Assembly: GCA_034435035.1 (NCBI GenBank)
Contig: DAOTXW010000003.1
Location: 16,382-80,381, forward strand
DNA: 64,000 nucleotides
Direction of reading: 5' to 3'
Source: JAHEME01 sp034435035
GTDB taxonomy: Bacteria; Chloroflexota; Anaerolineae; Aggregatilineales; UBA3940
This document shows, piece by piece, positions 32,405 to 41,070 of the stretch. The translations under genes and the position numbers were made by a program. Below the pieces are notes generated by a model that saw nothing but the letters and a program-made list of their open reading frames with translations, ran no database searches and was not told where the DNA came from. How positions within the stretch are numbered: the first letter of the stretch is position 1; every line of letters starts with the position of its first letter.

Positions 32405-33283
32405 ATGGCTGATCCACCCTCACGCTTCCCATGGGCTGCTCTCCTGCTGGGCCTTATCCTCGGGGCTGCCGGCGGTCTTGCTTATGCCTGGTTCCTCAAC
32501 CCGGTCACCCTGATCGATATCGCCCCTCATCAGCTTGTTGTCGATGATCAACGGGCCTATCTGCTGTTGATCAGCGAGTCTTATCTATACGATCACGACC
32601 TCGATCGGGCACAGGCCCGGCTGGCCACGCTGCGGGTGCGGGATGCCGCCGCGCTGCTGAGCCAGGAAGCCGATCGGGCGCTGCTCAACGGCGCGGACCC
32701 TCGCGAAGTGCGAGCGCTGGCTGCCCTGGCCGAGGGGCTGGGCGCCAGCCCGATGGCCGCCGAAGTTTTTTCGGGCACTGACCCGGCTGCAGGTCCGGCC
32801 ATTACTCCCACGATCACTGCTACCTTTGAAGGCATCCCTACCCTCACACCCACACCCGAAAGCCCGACAGCTATCCCGACATGGCTCATCCCAACGCCAA
32901 CGGCAACTCCGGATTTCCTGATTGAGACGGAGATGGATCTGATCGCGCTGGAAACTATCTGCGAAGATGAGTATCCCGCCGGGCGTATCGAGGTCTATGT
33001 TGCCGATGCTCTGGAGCGCGGCATCCCCGGGGTGCGCGTGCTGGTGGAATGGGAGGGGAAGCAGGACAGCTTTCTCACCGGACTCAAGCCGGAGATCGAT
33101 CGGGGGTATGGGGATTTCCAGATGGAGCCGTCCACGGTATACACCGTGACGCTGGTGGATCTTGCCGAGCCGGTGGTTGGCATTGACAGCTCGCCCTGCC
33201 TGACGCCCGCGGGTGTCTCCTCAACCCCGACCTACCGGCTGATCTTTGCTCCTGCGCCCCTTGACGCCAATGATGACGGATAG
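32405..33283 (+). CDS. Membrane-anchored helical protein with extracellular beta domain
   Basis: 292 residues, not recognised as a named family. The N-terminal helix (about 9-31) and helical domain (to about 120) match the preceding gene (DHDLDRAQARLATL, NGADPREVRALAALAEGLG). A Thr/Pro-rich linker follows, with repeats of TPTATP type. The C-terminal domain (about 185-290) looks like a beta-sandwich of carboxypeptidase-regulatory or CNA-B type (GIPGVRVLVEWEG, FQMEPSTVYTVTL). Two Cys (CEDEYP and SSPCLTP) may form a disulfide outside the cell. It overlaps the DUF2723 gene start. Confidence 0.75.
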   Translation: MADPPSRFPWAALLLGLILGAAGGLAYAWFLNPVTLIDIAPHQLVVDDQRAYLLLISESYLYDHDLDRAQARLATLRVRDAAALLSQEADRALLNGADPREVRALAALAEGLGASPMAAEVFSGTDPAAGPAITPTITATFEGIPTLTPTPESPTAIPTWLIPTPTATPDFLIETEMDLIALETICEDEYPAGRIEVYVADALERGIPGVRVLVEWEGKQDSFLTGLKPEIDRGYGDFQMEPSTVYTVTLVDLAEPVVGIDSSPCLTPAGVSSTPTYRLIFAPAPLDANDDG

Positions 33284-35267
33284 GTGGCGGCCAGAGGACA
33301 TCGACCGCGGCATTGCCGCTGCGCTGGCCGGGGCAGCGCTGGCTGTCTACCTGGCGACACTGGCCCCGACGTTAAGCTACGGCTCCCTGGATGGCCCTGA
33401 ACTGGCCACTCTGCCCTATCTGGCCGGGCTGGTGCATCCGCCCGGCTATCCGCTGTTTACCTGGCTGGGCTGGCTGTTCAGCCGTCTGCCGCTGGGCGAG
33501 GTCGCATACCGCCTTAACCTGCTCTCGGCGCTGATGGCAGCGGGCACGATCGGGCTGCTGTATGGGGTGATCGGGACCATGCTGAGACCCCTGTCGCTTC
33601 CGGGAACGCTGCGCCGTGCTTCGGCAGCCGGGGTATCGCTGCTCTTTGCTCTGACGCCGACCTTCTGGTCTCAGGCTACGATCGCTGAAGTCTACACATC
33701 CAATACTTTCCTGCTTGCGCTGCAGCTGGCGCTGGCGCTGCGCTGGGCACGCCTGGAGGCGGCGGCGCCGACGACCCCGCACAGGGGACCATCGCGGCGC
33801 TCACTGGGCGCGTTCGGGCTGGTCTGCCTGGCCTTCGCGCTCAGCAGCGGGACTCATCTCAGCAGCCTGGCCTTTGCGCCCGGCTACGCTCTTTTCGTCT
33901 GGATTACCAATCGCCATTTCGCCGTGAGCCCCCGGGCGCTGGCAGTCGGGCTTGGTAGCTTTGCCATCGGCATGCTCCAGTACATCTGGCTCCCCCTGCG
34001 GGCTGGAGGCCCTGGCAGCGCGATGAGCCTGTATCCGATGCCTGATAACTGGCAGGATTTCTACCGCTACACGCTGGGAGCCTTCGATGGGGCGCGCTTC
34101 GCCTATGAGCTGGCTGATGTGCCGGTGAGAGTGATCGTCTACCTGGATCTCCTGCGCCAGCAGTTTGGCCTCGCGGGCATTGGCATCGGGGTGGGCGGTC
34201 TGTGGGGTCTGGCTGTCCGCCAGCCGCGCCGCTGGTGGCTCCTGGCGCCGATGCTGCTGGCACACGGGGTGTTCTTTACCCAGTATATGGTCACCGATTT
34301 GCCAGTTTTCTTCATCCCGATGCATCTGCTATTCGCCATTGCCCTTGGTGTGGGTGCAGGCGAAGGACTGAGGCTGATCGTCAGGTGGCTCGGCCCTCCG
34401 GGTGCAGCAGCGCCCTTTACGGCGCGAGCGCCGTGCTGGCTGGCACTGGCTGCGATCCCCCTGATGCTGGTACCTGCAGCCGTGCGGATCCGCGCCGACT
34501 GGGCCCGCCAGGATCGGAGCCGGCAGGTTGCCATCCGGGATTTCTATCTCAACGTCTACGATCTGCTGCCTCCGGGCGCTGTTCTGCTCTCGCGGCTGGG
34601 CATTGGCGGCTATGATGCCTTCCACTGGCAGATGGTGTATGGCCTGCGCCCCGATGTCACAGTTTCCCCGTCCTCCGGCAGTCCGGAAGATTGGCTGGCA
34701 GCCGGGCAGCCGGTCTATTCGACGCTGCCGCTGCTCCCGGCGCGTCAGGATGATATCTGGGCCGTACCAATATTGCTGGCCCGAGCCGATGACGGTGATT
34801 TCGCGTCACTCTATCGCCAGCAGAGGGTGAATATCCTGTACCGTCTCAGCGCTGATCCGCCTGTGCTGCTGATTCCGGCGGCGCAGCCTGCCATTGTGCG
34901 GAACGAACGCCTCGCCGGGCTGACTCTGGTTGGCTACGATCTGGATTCAGGGCTGGCGCAGCCCGGGGGGCGCATCCGGCTGGCTCTCTACTGGGATGCT
35001 CACCGCCTGCCCCCCCGGACGATCAGCACCTATCTGGGATCCATGCTGATGGAGTCGCATGCGCCGGGTTTTGGTTTGCTGACTCCCTCGGTGCAGGAGC
35101 AGCAGCCCGAGCCGGGGAATCTGCTGGTCGAGAAGTACTGGGTAGTGATTCCCTCATCGGTCACGCCGGGAGCCTATCCGCTGGTTCTGGCGGTGGAAGG
35201 TGAACAGGTCACGCTGCAAACCGTGAGGGTAGGAGGACGAGATGATGCCGCGATCCGATCAAGGTGA
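33270..35267 (+). CDS. DUF2723 membrane glycosyltransferase (TMEM260/PMT-like)
   Basis: Polytopic enzyme of 665 residues expected to move a sugar from a lipid carrier to a protein or glycan outside the membrane. The DUF2723 signature is in the first loop: LATLAPTLSYGSLDGPELA followed by HPPGYPLFTWLGWLF. About ten membrane helices occupy residues 15-420. A large soluble C-terminal domain from about 430 is presumably extracellular. ATG 33270 or 33273 overlaps the upstream gene by 11-14 bp. Eukaryotic TMEM260 is a protein O-mannosyltransferase; whether this relative uses mannose is unknown. Confidence 0.85.
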   Translation: MMTDRWRPEDIDRGIAAALAGAALAVYLATLAPTLSYGSLDGPELATLPYLAGLVHPPGYPLFTWLGWLFSRLPLGEVAYRLNLLSALMAAGTIGLLYGVIGTMLRPLSLPGTLRRASAAGVSLLFALTPTFWSQATIAEVYTSNTFLLALQLALALRWARLEAAAPTTPHRGPSRRSLGAFGLVCLAFALSSGTHLSSLAFAPGYALFVWITNRHFAVSPRALAVGLGSFAIGMLQYIWLPLRAGGPGSAMSLYPMPDNWQDFYRYTLGAFDGARFAYELADVPVRVIVYLDLLRQQFGLAGIGIGVGGLWGLAVRQPRRWWLLAPMLLAHGVFFTQYMVTDLPVFFIPMHLLFAIALGVGAGEGLRLIVRWLGPPGAAAPFTARAPCWLALAAIPLMLVPAAVRIRADWARQDRSRQVAIRDFYLNVYDLLPPGAVLLSRLGIGGYDAFHWQMVYGLRPDVTVSPSSGSPEDWLAAGQPVYSTLPLLPARQDDIWAVPILLARADDGDFASLYRQQRVNILYRLSADPPVLLIPAAQPAIVRNERLAGLTLVGYDLDSGLAQPGGRIRLALYWDAHRLPPRTISTYLGSMLMESHAPGFGLLTPSVQEQQPEPGNLLVEKYWVVIPSSVTPGAYPLVLAVEGEQVTLQTVRVGGRDDAAIRSR

Positions 35268-35679
35268 ACGCCGCTGGGCTGTGGCAGCGGTGATCCTGCT
35301 GCAGATTATTCTGCTGGTAGCCGCTTTCTCGCTGGGGGTGTATGTGGAACGGTATGGCCTGACCCGCGACGGGCTGGACACCAACAGCGCCGGCGCCCGG
35401 GCGCCATCCCCGACCGCAACACGCCCCCTGCCGGCTGGCCTGACCGAACCCCCGCAGATGATCAGCCGCATCGTGTCAGTGAAGGCGGGCCAGATCGACC
35501 TGATCACGCCCGATGGCCCTTTTCCGATCTTTGTGGATGACGAGACCCGCTACGAACAGGTCAATGGCACGCCGCTGGATATCTCCGGGTTGCAGCCACA
35601 GATGGTTGTAGCAGTCTATGGCGTGTACGCTGCAGACATGGCCAGCATCGACGCAGAGCGGGTTGTCGTTCTTCCCTGA
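35242..35679 (+). CDS. Small single-pass membrane protein (DUF5666-like)
   Basis: 145 residues with one membrane helix at about 13-36, a short Pro/Thr linker, and a compact beta-rich domain from about residue 68 (MISRIVSVKAGQIDLITPDG then QVNGTPLDISGLQPQMVVAVYG). The pattern resembles DUF5666/OB-like domains that are exported. It overlaps the end of the DUF2723 gene by 26 bp, so it belongs to the same unit. Function unknown. Confidence 0.75.
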   Translation: MMPRSDQGERRWAVAAVILLQIILLVAAFSLGVYVERYGLTRDGLDTNSAGARAPSPTATRPLPAGLTEPPQMISRIVSVKAGQIDLITPDGPFPIFVDDETRYEQVNGTPLDISGLQPQMVVAVYGVYAADMASIDAERVVVLP

Positions 35680-35692
35680 TCGCGGGCGATCA
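35677..35692. terminator. Palindrome holding both stop codons of convergent genes
   Basis: TGATCG-CGGG-CGATCA. The left arm contains the plus-gene stop TGA (35677-35679) and the right arm the minus-gene stop (35692-35690). Confidence 0.5.
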
Positions 35693-36343
35693 TCCGGCCA
35701 GCGCCTGAACCAGCATGCGGAAGGCGTTCTTGTAGTCCATACCGAAATCGAAGCGGGGCTGCCGCCTCAAAGCGTCCGGTACCTCGCATGCCTGCACCTG
35801 AGCGACCAGCACGGGTTTGCGGTGATCGCGGAAGAAGCGCCAGCTTTCCTGTACATCGCCGGTTGTGAGCGCTGCCGGTGACAGCACGACAACCATGTGG
35901 CTGCATTCCTGCAGCGCCGGGTGTACGCCACTGGCCCACTGGGACTTGTCGCGTGTCTCGGATTCCGGATCGATCCACACAGGGATGCCGGTGCGGCTCA
36001 GGTCCTCGGCCAGCCGGGCCGCAAAGACCGCATCGGCCCGGCTGCACGCAACGTAAGCCGTGTAGCGTGTGCGTCCGGGCCGCTGCAGGGCGGGGGCTGT
36101 CTTGCCTATCTTCTGCCCGGACTCCGGTCTGCTCAACCGCTGATGTGCATCGGTGCGCCCCATCCGGAACACCACCGTGCCGCAGATCGGACACTCTCCA
36201 CGGGTGCCGGGTGTGCCGCGCCGCGTCCACACCGGCACAGGGGACTGGATCTCAACCTTTTGCCGGCAGGTGACACAGTAGGCTTCTATCGGCTCGTCAT
36301 CCCCCTGCAGATCGGCATCGTCATCATAAGCAGGCAAGGACAT
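35690..36343 (-). CDS. TIR-domain protein with N-terminal DUF5679-type zinc ribbon
   Basis: 217 residues. Residues 20-62 are a zinc ribbon (YCVTC and CPICG; C23, C26, C51, C54) of the same type as in TopA at 1-411. A short basic linker leads to a TIR domain (about 93-217). It starts RYTAYVACSRADAVFAARLAE, continues GIPVWIDPE and MVVVLSPAALTTGDVQESW, and ends in an alpha-helical tail. E166 is placed like the catalytic Glu of NAD-cleaving TIRs. It is cytoplasmic by prediction. No obvious partner gene lies next to it. Whether it acts in defence, signalling or NAD metabolism is open. Confidence 0.85.
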   Translation of the reverse strand: MSLPAYDDDADLQGDDEPIEAYCVTCRQKVEIQSPVPVWTRRGTPGTRGECPICGTVVFRMGRTDAHQRLSRPESGQKIGKTAPALQRPGRTRYTAYVACSRADAVFAARLAEDLSRTGIPVWIDPESETRDKSQWASGVHPALQECSHMVVVLSPAALTTGDVQESWRFFRDHRKPVLVAQVQACEVPDALRRQPRFDFGMDYKNAFRMLVQALAG

Positions 36344-36377
36344 GGTGGTTTCCTCTCCGTCGGATGGGTCAGGTCAC

Positions 36378-36406
36378 AGTGTAGCTGAAGCTGGCTCTGT
36401 GGGCAA
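36378..36406 (-). promoter_or_regulatory. Promoter of the TIR gene
   Basis: Minus-strand TTGCCC (36406-36401), 17-bp spacer, TACACT (36383-36378), so the TIR gene has its own transcript, divergent from pyk. Confidence 0.6.
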
Positions 36407-36477
36407 AGCCGCCGCTATCGAATTGATCCCTTCTGCGCTACCATAGCTTCACCAGTCTGCTGCTGTGGGAGGTCACG

Positions 36478-37974
36478 ATGATCCGAACAAAGATCGTATG
36501 CACCATCGGCCCTTCCTCTCGCGAGCCGGCGATGCTGCGGCGGCTGATCGCTGCGGGCATGGATGTCGCACGGATCAATCTGTCCCATGCTGACCATCAG
36601 ATGCATGGCGAGACCATCAAGCGCATCCGGGAGGCCGCGCACGAGGGAGGCAAACCGGTTGCCATCCTGGCCGATCTGCAGGGGCCTAAACTGCGTGTCG
36701 GAAGCCTCGCACAGAACGGGATCGACATTGCTGCCGGGGAGCGGGTTGTCCTGACCAGCCGGGAGGTGCTTGGTGAGCGGGTGGAGGGCGCTGAAGCATC
36801 TGCCGTGATCCCGATCCGGTATGAACATCTGACTAAAGACATCAGGCCGGGCGGGCGCATCCTGATCGACGATGGGCTGGTGGAGCTGGAAGCGCTTGAG
36901 GTCGCCGATCCTGAGGTCATCTGTCGTGTCATCACCGGAGGGCACATTGCCGATTCCAAGGGAGTCAACCTGCCGGGCACCCGCCTATCCGTCCCATCCA
37001 TTACGGAGAAAGACTGGCGTGACCTGGCCTTTGTGCTTGACGCTGGAATCGACTGGGTGGCACTGTCGTTCGTTCGCAGCCCCGATGAGATACAGCGCCT
37101 GAAAGCCTTCATCGCCGATCGCTGCCAGCCGGGTGAGGAGCCGCGGGTCATCGCCAAGATGGAAAAGCCTGAAGGGCTGGATCGTCTGGATGAGATCCTG
37201 GCTGCCGCCGATGGGATTATGGTAGCGCGTGGCGATCTGGGGATCGAGATTCCCCCGGAGCAGGTACCGCTGGAGCAGAAGCGTCTGATCCGGGCTGCCA
37301 ATGCGGCTGGCAAGCCGGTGATCACCGCCACTCAGATGCTGGACTCGATGCTGCGTAACCCTCGCCCGACCCGCGCTGAGGCCAGCGACGTGGCCAACGC
37401 CATCCTCGATGGTTCCGATGCCATCATGCTATCGGGCGAGACAGCTGTCGGCCAGCATCCCATCGAGGCGGTGGAGACCATGGTTCGGATCGCACAGACA
37501 GTCGAACAGGCTGTCTGCTCCGCCCCCTGGACTCCGCCGCCGCATGTTCAGGTGTCCAGGCGCGATGTCACCGACGCGGTCAGCCATGCCACCTGTGAGA
37601 CCGCCGAGGCGCTGGATGCCGCCGCTATCATGACTGCCACCGCCAGCGGGCGCACCGCGCGCGCGGTGGCCCGCTACCGTCCGCATCGCCCCATTCTGGC
37701 GGCAACGCCCTACCCAACGGTGCAGCGTCAGCTGATGCTGTCCTGGGGCATCATTCCCATGCTCAGCCCCTACTCACGACGGATCTCCGAGATGGTGCAG
37801 ACCTCGATCGCTATGGCTGTGCATCATGGCTACATCGAGGAAGGCAGCCGGGTGGTGATCACGGCCGGGGTTGCCAACACTATGCCGGGCACCACCAATC
37901 TGATGACGGTTGAACTGGCGCGCACGAGCAGCACACCGGTTACGGAGAGGGCTGACCTGGAGAATGATATCTGA
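36478..37974 (+). CDS. pyk: Pyruvate kinase
   Basis: Last step of glycolysis: phosphoenolpyruvate plus ADP to pyruvate plus ATP. Family motifs are TKIVCTIGPSSREP at the start, MDVARINLSHADH, ILADLQGPKLRVG (edge of the B domain), the active-site block IAKMEKPEGLDRLDEIL and MVARGDLGIEIP, and ATQMLDSM. The C domain is present and the protein is slightly long at 498 residues. GGAGG precedes the ATG by five bases. I see only a weak promoter in the gap to the TIR gene. Confidence 0.96.
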   Translation: MIRTKIVCTIGPSSREPAMLRRLIAAGMDVARINLSHADHQMHGETIKRIREAAHEGGKPVAILADLQGPKLRVGSLAQNGIDIAAGERVVLTSREVLGERVEGAEASAVIPIRYEHLTKDIRPGGRILIDDGLVELEALEVADPEVICRVITGGHIADSKGVNLPGTRLSVPSITEKDWRDLAFVLDAGIDWVALSFVRSPDEIQRLKAFIADRCQPGEEPRVIAKMEKPEGLDRLDEILAAADGIMVARGDLGIEIPPEQVPLEQKRLIRAANAAGKPVITATQMLDSMLRNPRPTRAEASDVANAILDGSDAIMLSGETAVGQHPIEAVETMVRIAQTVEQAVCSAPWTPPPHVQVSRRDVTDAVSHATCETAEALDAAAIMTATASGRTARAVARYRPHRPILAATPYPTVQRQLMLSWGIIPMLSPYSRRISEMVQTSIAMAVHHGYIEEGSRVVITAGVANTMPGTTNLMTVELARTSSTPVTERADLENDI

Positions 37975-38029
37975 ACAGGCGATGCATGCCGGGTAGTCCC
38001 TGCGCCTCACTGCCAATTGGAGAGAACCC

Positions 38030-39001
38030 ATGGATACTGTCAATCTCGGCCGCAGCGGCATGAAGGTCAGCCGGTTGTGCCTGGGCACAATGAACTTCGG
38101 CCCGTTAACCCCGGAGCCGGACAGCTTCGCCATCATGGACCACGCGCTCGAGGTCGGGATCAATTTCTTCGATACCGCCAATGTCTACGGCTGGAAGATC
38201 GGCGAGGGGATCACCGAGAATATCATCGGCCGCTGGTTTGCCCGGGGAGGGGGTCGGCGAGAGAAGGTCGTGCTGGCAACCAAAGTATACGGGCGGATGG
38301 GCGAGGGTCCGAACGAGCGCCGTCTGTCTGCCCTGCATATCCGCCGAGCGTGCGAGGACAGCCTGAAGCGGATGCAGACGGATCACATTGATCTCTACCA
38401 GATGCATCACATCGACCGTGAAACGCCCTGGGAGGAGATCTGGCAGGCGATGGAGATCCTGGTACGTGATGGCAAGGTGCTGTACGTGGGCAGCAGCAAC
38501 TTTGCAGGCTGGCACATCGTCCAGGCGCAGGAGGCAGCCCGCGCCCGCCACTTCATGGGCCTGATCTCGGAGCAGAGTCTGTATAACCTGGCAGCACGCA
38601 GCATCGAACTGGAAGTGATCCCCGCCTGTCAGGCCTACGGGCTGGGCATCATCCCTTACAGCCCGCTGGGGGGTGGCATCCTGGGCGGCATCCTGGAGAA
38701 GATCGAGGGTGGCCGGCGCGCCGAGGAAGATACACAGGAGGAGATAGCAAAATACCATCCGCGCATTGAGCAGTACGAGGCGTTCTGCCGTGAGATGGGA
38801 GAGAAACCAGCCGATTTGGCGCTGGCGTGGCTGCTGGCTCAGCCCGGCGTCACGGCGCCGATCATCGGCCCGCGCACGCTGGAGCAGCTCACCGGCAGCC
38901 TGCGCGCCCTGGAGATCACGTTGAGCGAGGAAGCCCGACAGAGACTCGATGAGATATGGCCGGGGCCGGGTGGCCCTGCGCCGGAAGCCTATGCCTGGTA
39001 G
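38030..39001 (+). CDS. Aldo/keto reductase
   Basis: NADPH-dependent oxidoreductase of 323 residues with the usual (beta/alpha)8 fold. Motifs are NLGRSGMKVSRLCLGTMNFG, the catalytic Asp/Tyr pair in FFDTANVYG, the Lys in VLATKVYGRMG, and the catalytic His in DLYQMHHID. The C-terminus has VTAPIIGPRTLEQLTGSL, which binds the cofactor. It is closest to the YhdN/IolS type. GGAGAG precedes the ATG. It lies 55 bp after pyk and could be co-transcribed with it. Confidence 0.9.
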   Translation: MDTVNLGRSGMKVSRLCLGTMNFGPLTPEPDSFAIMDHALEVGINFFDTANVYGWKIGEGITENIIGRWFARGGGRREKVVLATKVYGRMGEGPNERRLSALHIRRACEDSLKRMQTDHIDLYQMHHIDRETPWEEIWQAMEILVRDGKVLYVGSSNFAGWHIVQAQEAARARHFMGLISEQSLYNLAARSIELEVIPACQAYGLGIIPYSPLGGGILGGILEKIEGGRRAEEDTQEEIAKYHPRIEQYEAFCREMGEKPADLALAWLLAQPGVTAPIIGPRTLEQLTGSLRALEITLSEEARQRLDEIWPGPGGPAPEAYAW

Positions 39002-39007
39002 AAAACC

Positions 39008-39036
39008 TTTTACTTTTGCCGGAAATATATTAGTAT
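39008..39036 (+). promoter_or_regulatory. Promoter of the peptide importer operon
   Basis: An AT-rich block with TTTTAC (39008-39013), 17-bp spacer and TAGTAT (39031-39036), or TATAGA at 39034. A GATGCA/TGCATC hairpin at 39055-39069 lies in the leader, which is about 135 nt long. Confidence 0.55.
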
Positions 39037-39177
39037 AGAATCATCGCAAAAGTCGATGCATCTTGCATCTGCCACAGGCGAGGAGTCGCCGGATCCCGGG
39101 CGGCCTGCCGAATCACCTGTGTGCCGCTCCGGGCCCCTGCGGCGCTGGTTGATCCACCTTTTACGGAGGAGAGTTAT

Positions 39178-40911
39178 ATGCGTGCCAACAAGTTGTCATG
39201 GGTGTTGCTTTTGTCGATGGCGGCACTGGCGCTCGTGATGGTGGCCTGCGCACCGGCCGCTCCGCCGGCAGAAGAGCCGGCTGCTGAAGAGCCAGCAGCC
39301 GAGGAACCTGCCGCCGAAGAGCCGGCTGCGGAGGAGCCTGCCGCCGAAGAGCCGGCCGCGGAGGAGCCAGCAGCCGAGCGTAAAGTCATCACAATGAACT
39401 TTGTGCAGGAGTTCGACACTCTGAACCCCCTGTACACCAACATGTACTTCAGCACCATCACCTTCCAGTTCTGGCTGCAGCGGCCCTGGCAGTATGATGA
39501 GAACAACGAGCCGTATCCTGTCATGGTGACTGAACTGCCGACGGCCTCGGAAGATGGCCGCGTCATCACCATCAACCTGCGCGATGACATTGTGTGGTCG
39601 GATGGCGAGCCGATCACAGCAGCTGACTTCATCTTCACCTACGAGATGTACATTGACCCGGCCAACTCGGTTTCCTCGGTCTACCCCTACGACCAGATCG
39701 AGTCCATCGAGGCGCCGGATGATCGCACGGTGGTGGTGACCTTCGCCGAGCCGTTTGTCCCCTGGCAGGCTGTCCTGTTCCAGTTCGGCATCATCCCGGA
39801 GCATGTGCTGCGCCCGGTCTTTGAAGCCGAGGGCACGCTGGATAACGCCGAGTGGAACCTGGCCCCTGACGTAGGCGCCGGGCCATACATCCTGCAGGAA
39901 TGGGTGTCGGGCGACCATGCGCTGTTCGTCCGCAACGAGAACTACTGGGGCGAGCCGGCCAAGATCGATGAGATCTTCATCCGCTTCGTGACCGACAATG
40001 AGGCGCAGCGGGCCGCCCAGATCGCGGGCGACATCGACGTTTCGACGTTCCTGGACTTCAGTGAGGTCCCGGAGCTGGAGGCGGCCGGGATCCCGGTCTA
40101 CACCAGCCTGTCCGGTTACAATGACGGCCTGTACTTCTCGCTGTCTGAGGATGTGCATCCTGCCATGCGGGAGCTGGCGGTCCGCCAGGCGATCGCGCTC
40201 GGCATCGACCGGGAATCGATCACCCGCGATCTGCTGAACGGGGTGGTGACGCCGGCCAACTCCTTCTGGGCCAATACGCCTTACGAGGCCCCCGATCTGG
40301 AGCCCTGGCCGTATGACCCGGAACGCGCGATGGCCCTGCTGGATGAGGCTGGCTGGGTGGATAGCAACGGTGACGGCACCCGCGACAAGGACGGGATCGA
40401 GCTGGTGCTCAACTACGGCACGAACCAGCGCGAGATCCGCAAGCAGGTTCAGCAGGTGATCCAGCAGGATCTGGCCGAGATCGGTATTGGCATCGAGCTG
40501 TTGAACTACGAGTCGGATGTCTTCTTCGCCACCTACGCGGATGGCGGTCCGCAGTACACCGGCGAGCTGGACTTCTACGAGTATTCCGACAACCCGGCCT
40601 GGCCCGATCCGGATGAATACACCTGGCTGTGCTCGGAGATCGCCAGCGACGAGAACCCGCAGGGTGTGAACTCGCAGTATCTGTGCGATGAGGAGCTGGA
40701 TGCACTGTTCCAGGCACAGGCCAGCGAGACAGACCCCGAGGCGCGTAAGCAGATCTTCTGGGAGATCAGCAAGATCATGAACGAGCAGGTCTACTGGCTG
40801 GGCCTGTGGCCCGACCCCGACCTGTTTGCCGTTAGCCCGAACGTGATCAACGTCAAGTTCTCGGGCGTGACGCCGTTCTTCAACATCGCTGAGTGGGATT
40901 TCTCCGAATAG
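39178..40911 (+). CDS. Peptide ABC transporter substrate-binding lipoprotein (DppA/OppA type)
   Basis: Family 5 solute-binding protein of 577 residues that captures oligopeptides outside the cell. The lipobox is MVACAP, and the mature Cys is followed by an acidic AEEP repeat linker. The core has FDTLNPLYTNMYFST, the family signature around WSDGEPITAADFIFT, and GWVDSNGDGTRDKDG near residue 395, a calcium-loop-like element common in the family. AGGAGAG precedes ATG 39178. It heads the dppABCDF-type operon. Confidence 0.93.
   Translation: MRANKLSWVLLLSMAALALVMVACAPAAPPAEEPAAEEPAAEEPAAEEPAAEEPAAEEPAAEEPAAERKVITMNFVQEFDTLNPLYTNMYFSTITFQFWLQRPWQYDENNEPYPVMVTELPTASEDGRVITINLRDDIVWSDGEPITAADFIFTYEMYIDPANSVSSVYPYDQIESIEAPDDRTVVVTFAEPFVPWQAVLFQFGIIPEHVLRPVFEAEGTLDNAEWNLAPDVGAGPYILQEWVSGDHALFVRNENYWGEPAKIDEIFIRFVTDNEAQRAAQIAGDIDVSTFLDFSEVPELEAAGIPVYTSLSGYNDGLYFSLSEDVHPAMRELAVRQAIALGIDRESITRDLLNGVVTPANSFWANTPYEAPDLEPWPYDPERAMALLDEAGWVDSNGDGTRDKDGIELVLNYGTNQREIRKQVQQVIQQDLAEIGIGIELLNYESDVFFATYADGGPQYTGELDFYEYSDNPAWPDPDEYTWLCSEIASDENPQGVNSQYLCDEELDALFQAQASETDPEARKQIFWEISKIMNEQVYWLGLWPDPDLFAVSPNVINVKFSGVTPFFNIAEWDFSE
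39268..39381 (+). repeat. 15-bp tandem repeat coding for AAEEP units
   Basis: One partial and six full AAEEP units at 15-bp spacing directly after the lipobox, then AAER. Synonymous codons differ between copies. It is probably a flexible acidic tether between lipid anchor and receptor, and a potential length-variable site. Confidence 0.9.
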
Positions 40912-40950
40912 GGGCCGTAACGGAACGCTCCGTCTGATGCGTTCTAAACC

Positions 40951-40986
40951 AGAGGCCGGGATGGCGGTTTGCCTATCCCGGCCTCT
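40951..40986 (+). terminator. Stable hairpin between the binding protein and permease genes
   Basis: Perfect 12-bp stem (40951-40962 with 40975-40986); the loop can add GGC/GCC pairs. No U-run follows. A smaller GAACGC/GCGTTC stem at 40923-40944 lies upstream. The position matches the hairpin in the amino-acid importer operon. Confidence 0.7.
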
Positions 40987-41070
40987 CAGCAGATACTACT
41001 CGAACAGCAGGCCCTGTCAGTAGCGCTCTGTATTCCTGGATCGGGCAGGGGCAGCCCGGAGGGGGCCATC

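Noticed and set aside
35690..36343. TIR protein as part of a known defence system (Thoeris, CBASS, pAgo)
   Set aside because: No ThsA, cyclase, SAVED, Argonaute or NLR-type partner is encoded next to it; neighbours are metabolic and membrane genes.
39268..39381. Possible CRISPR or minisatellite at the AAEEP repeat
   Set aside because: The 15-bp units are in frame, have no unique spacers and code for a lipoprotein tether.
39196..40158. 320-codon frame opposite the peptide-binding lipoprotein
   Set aside because: Shadow of a well-defined SBP gene; the repeats seen in it mirror the AAEEP units.
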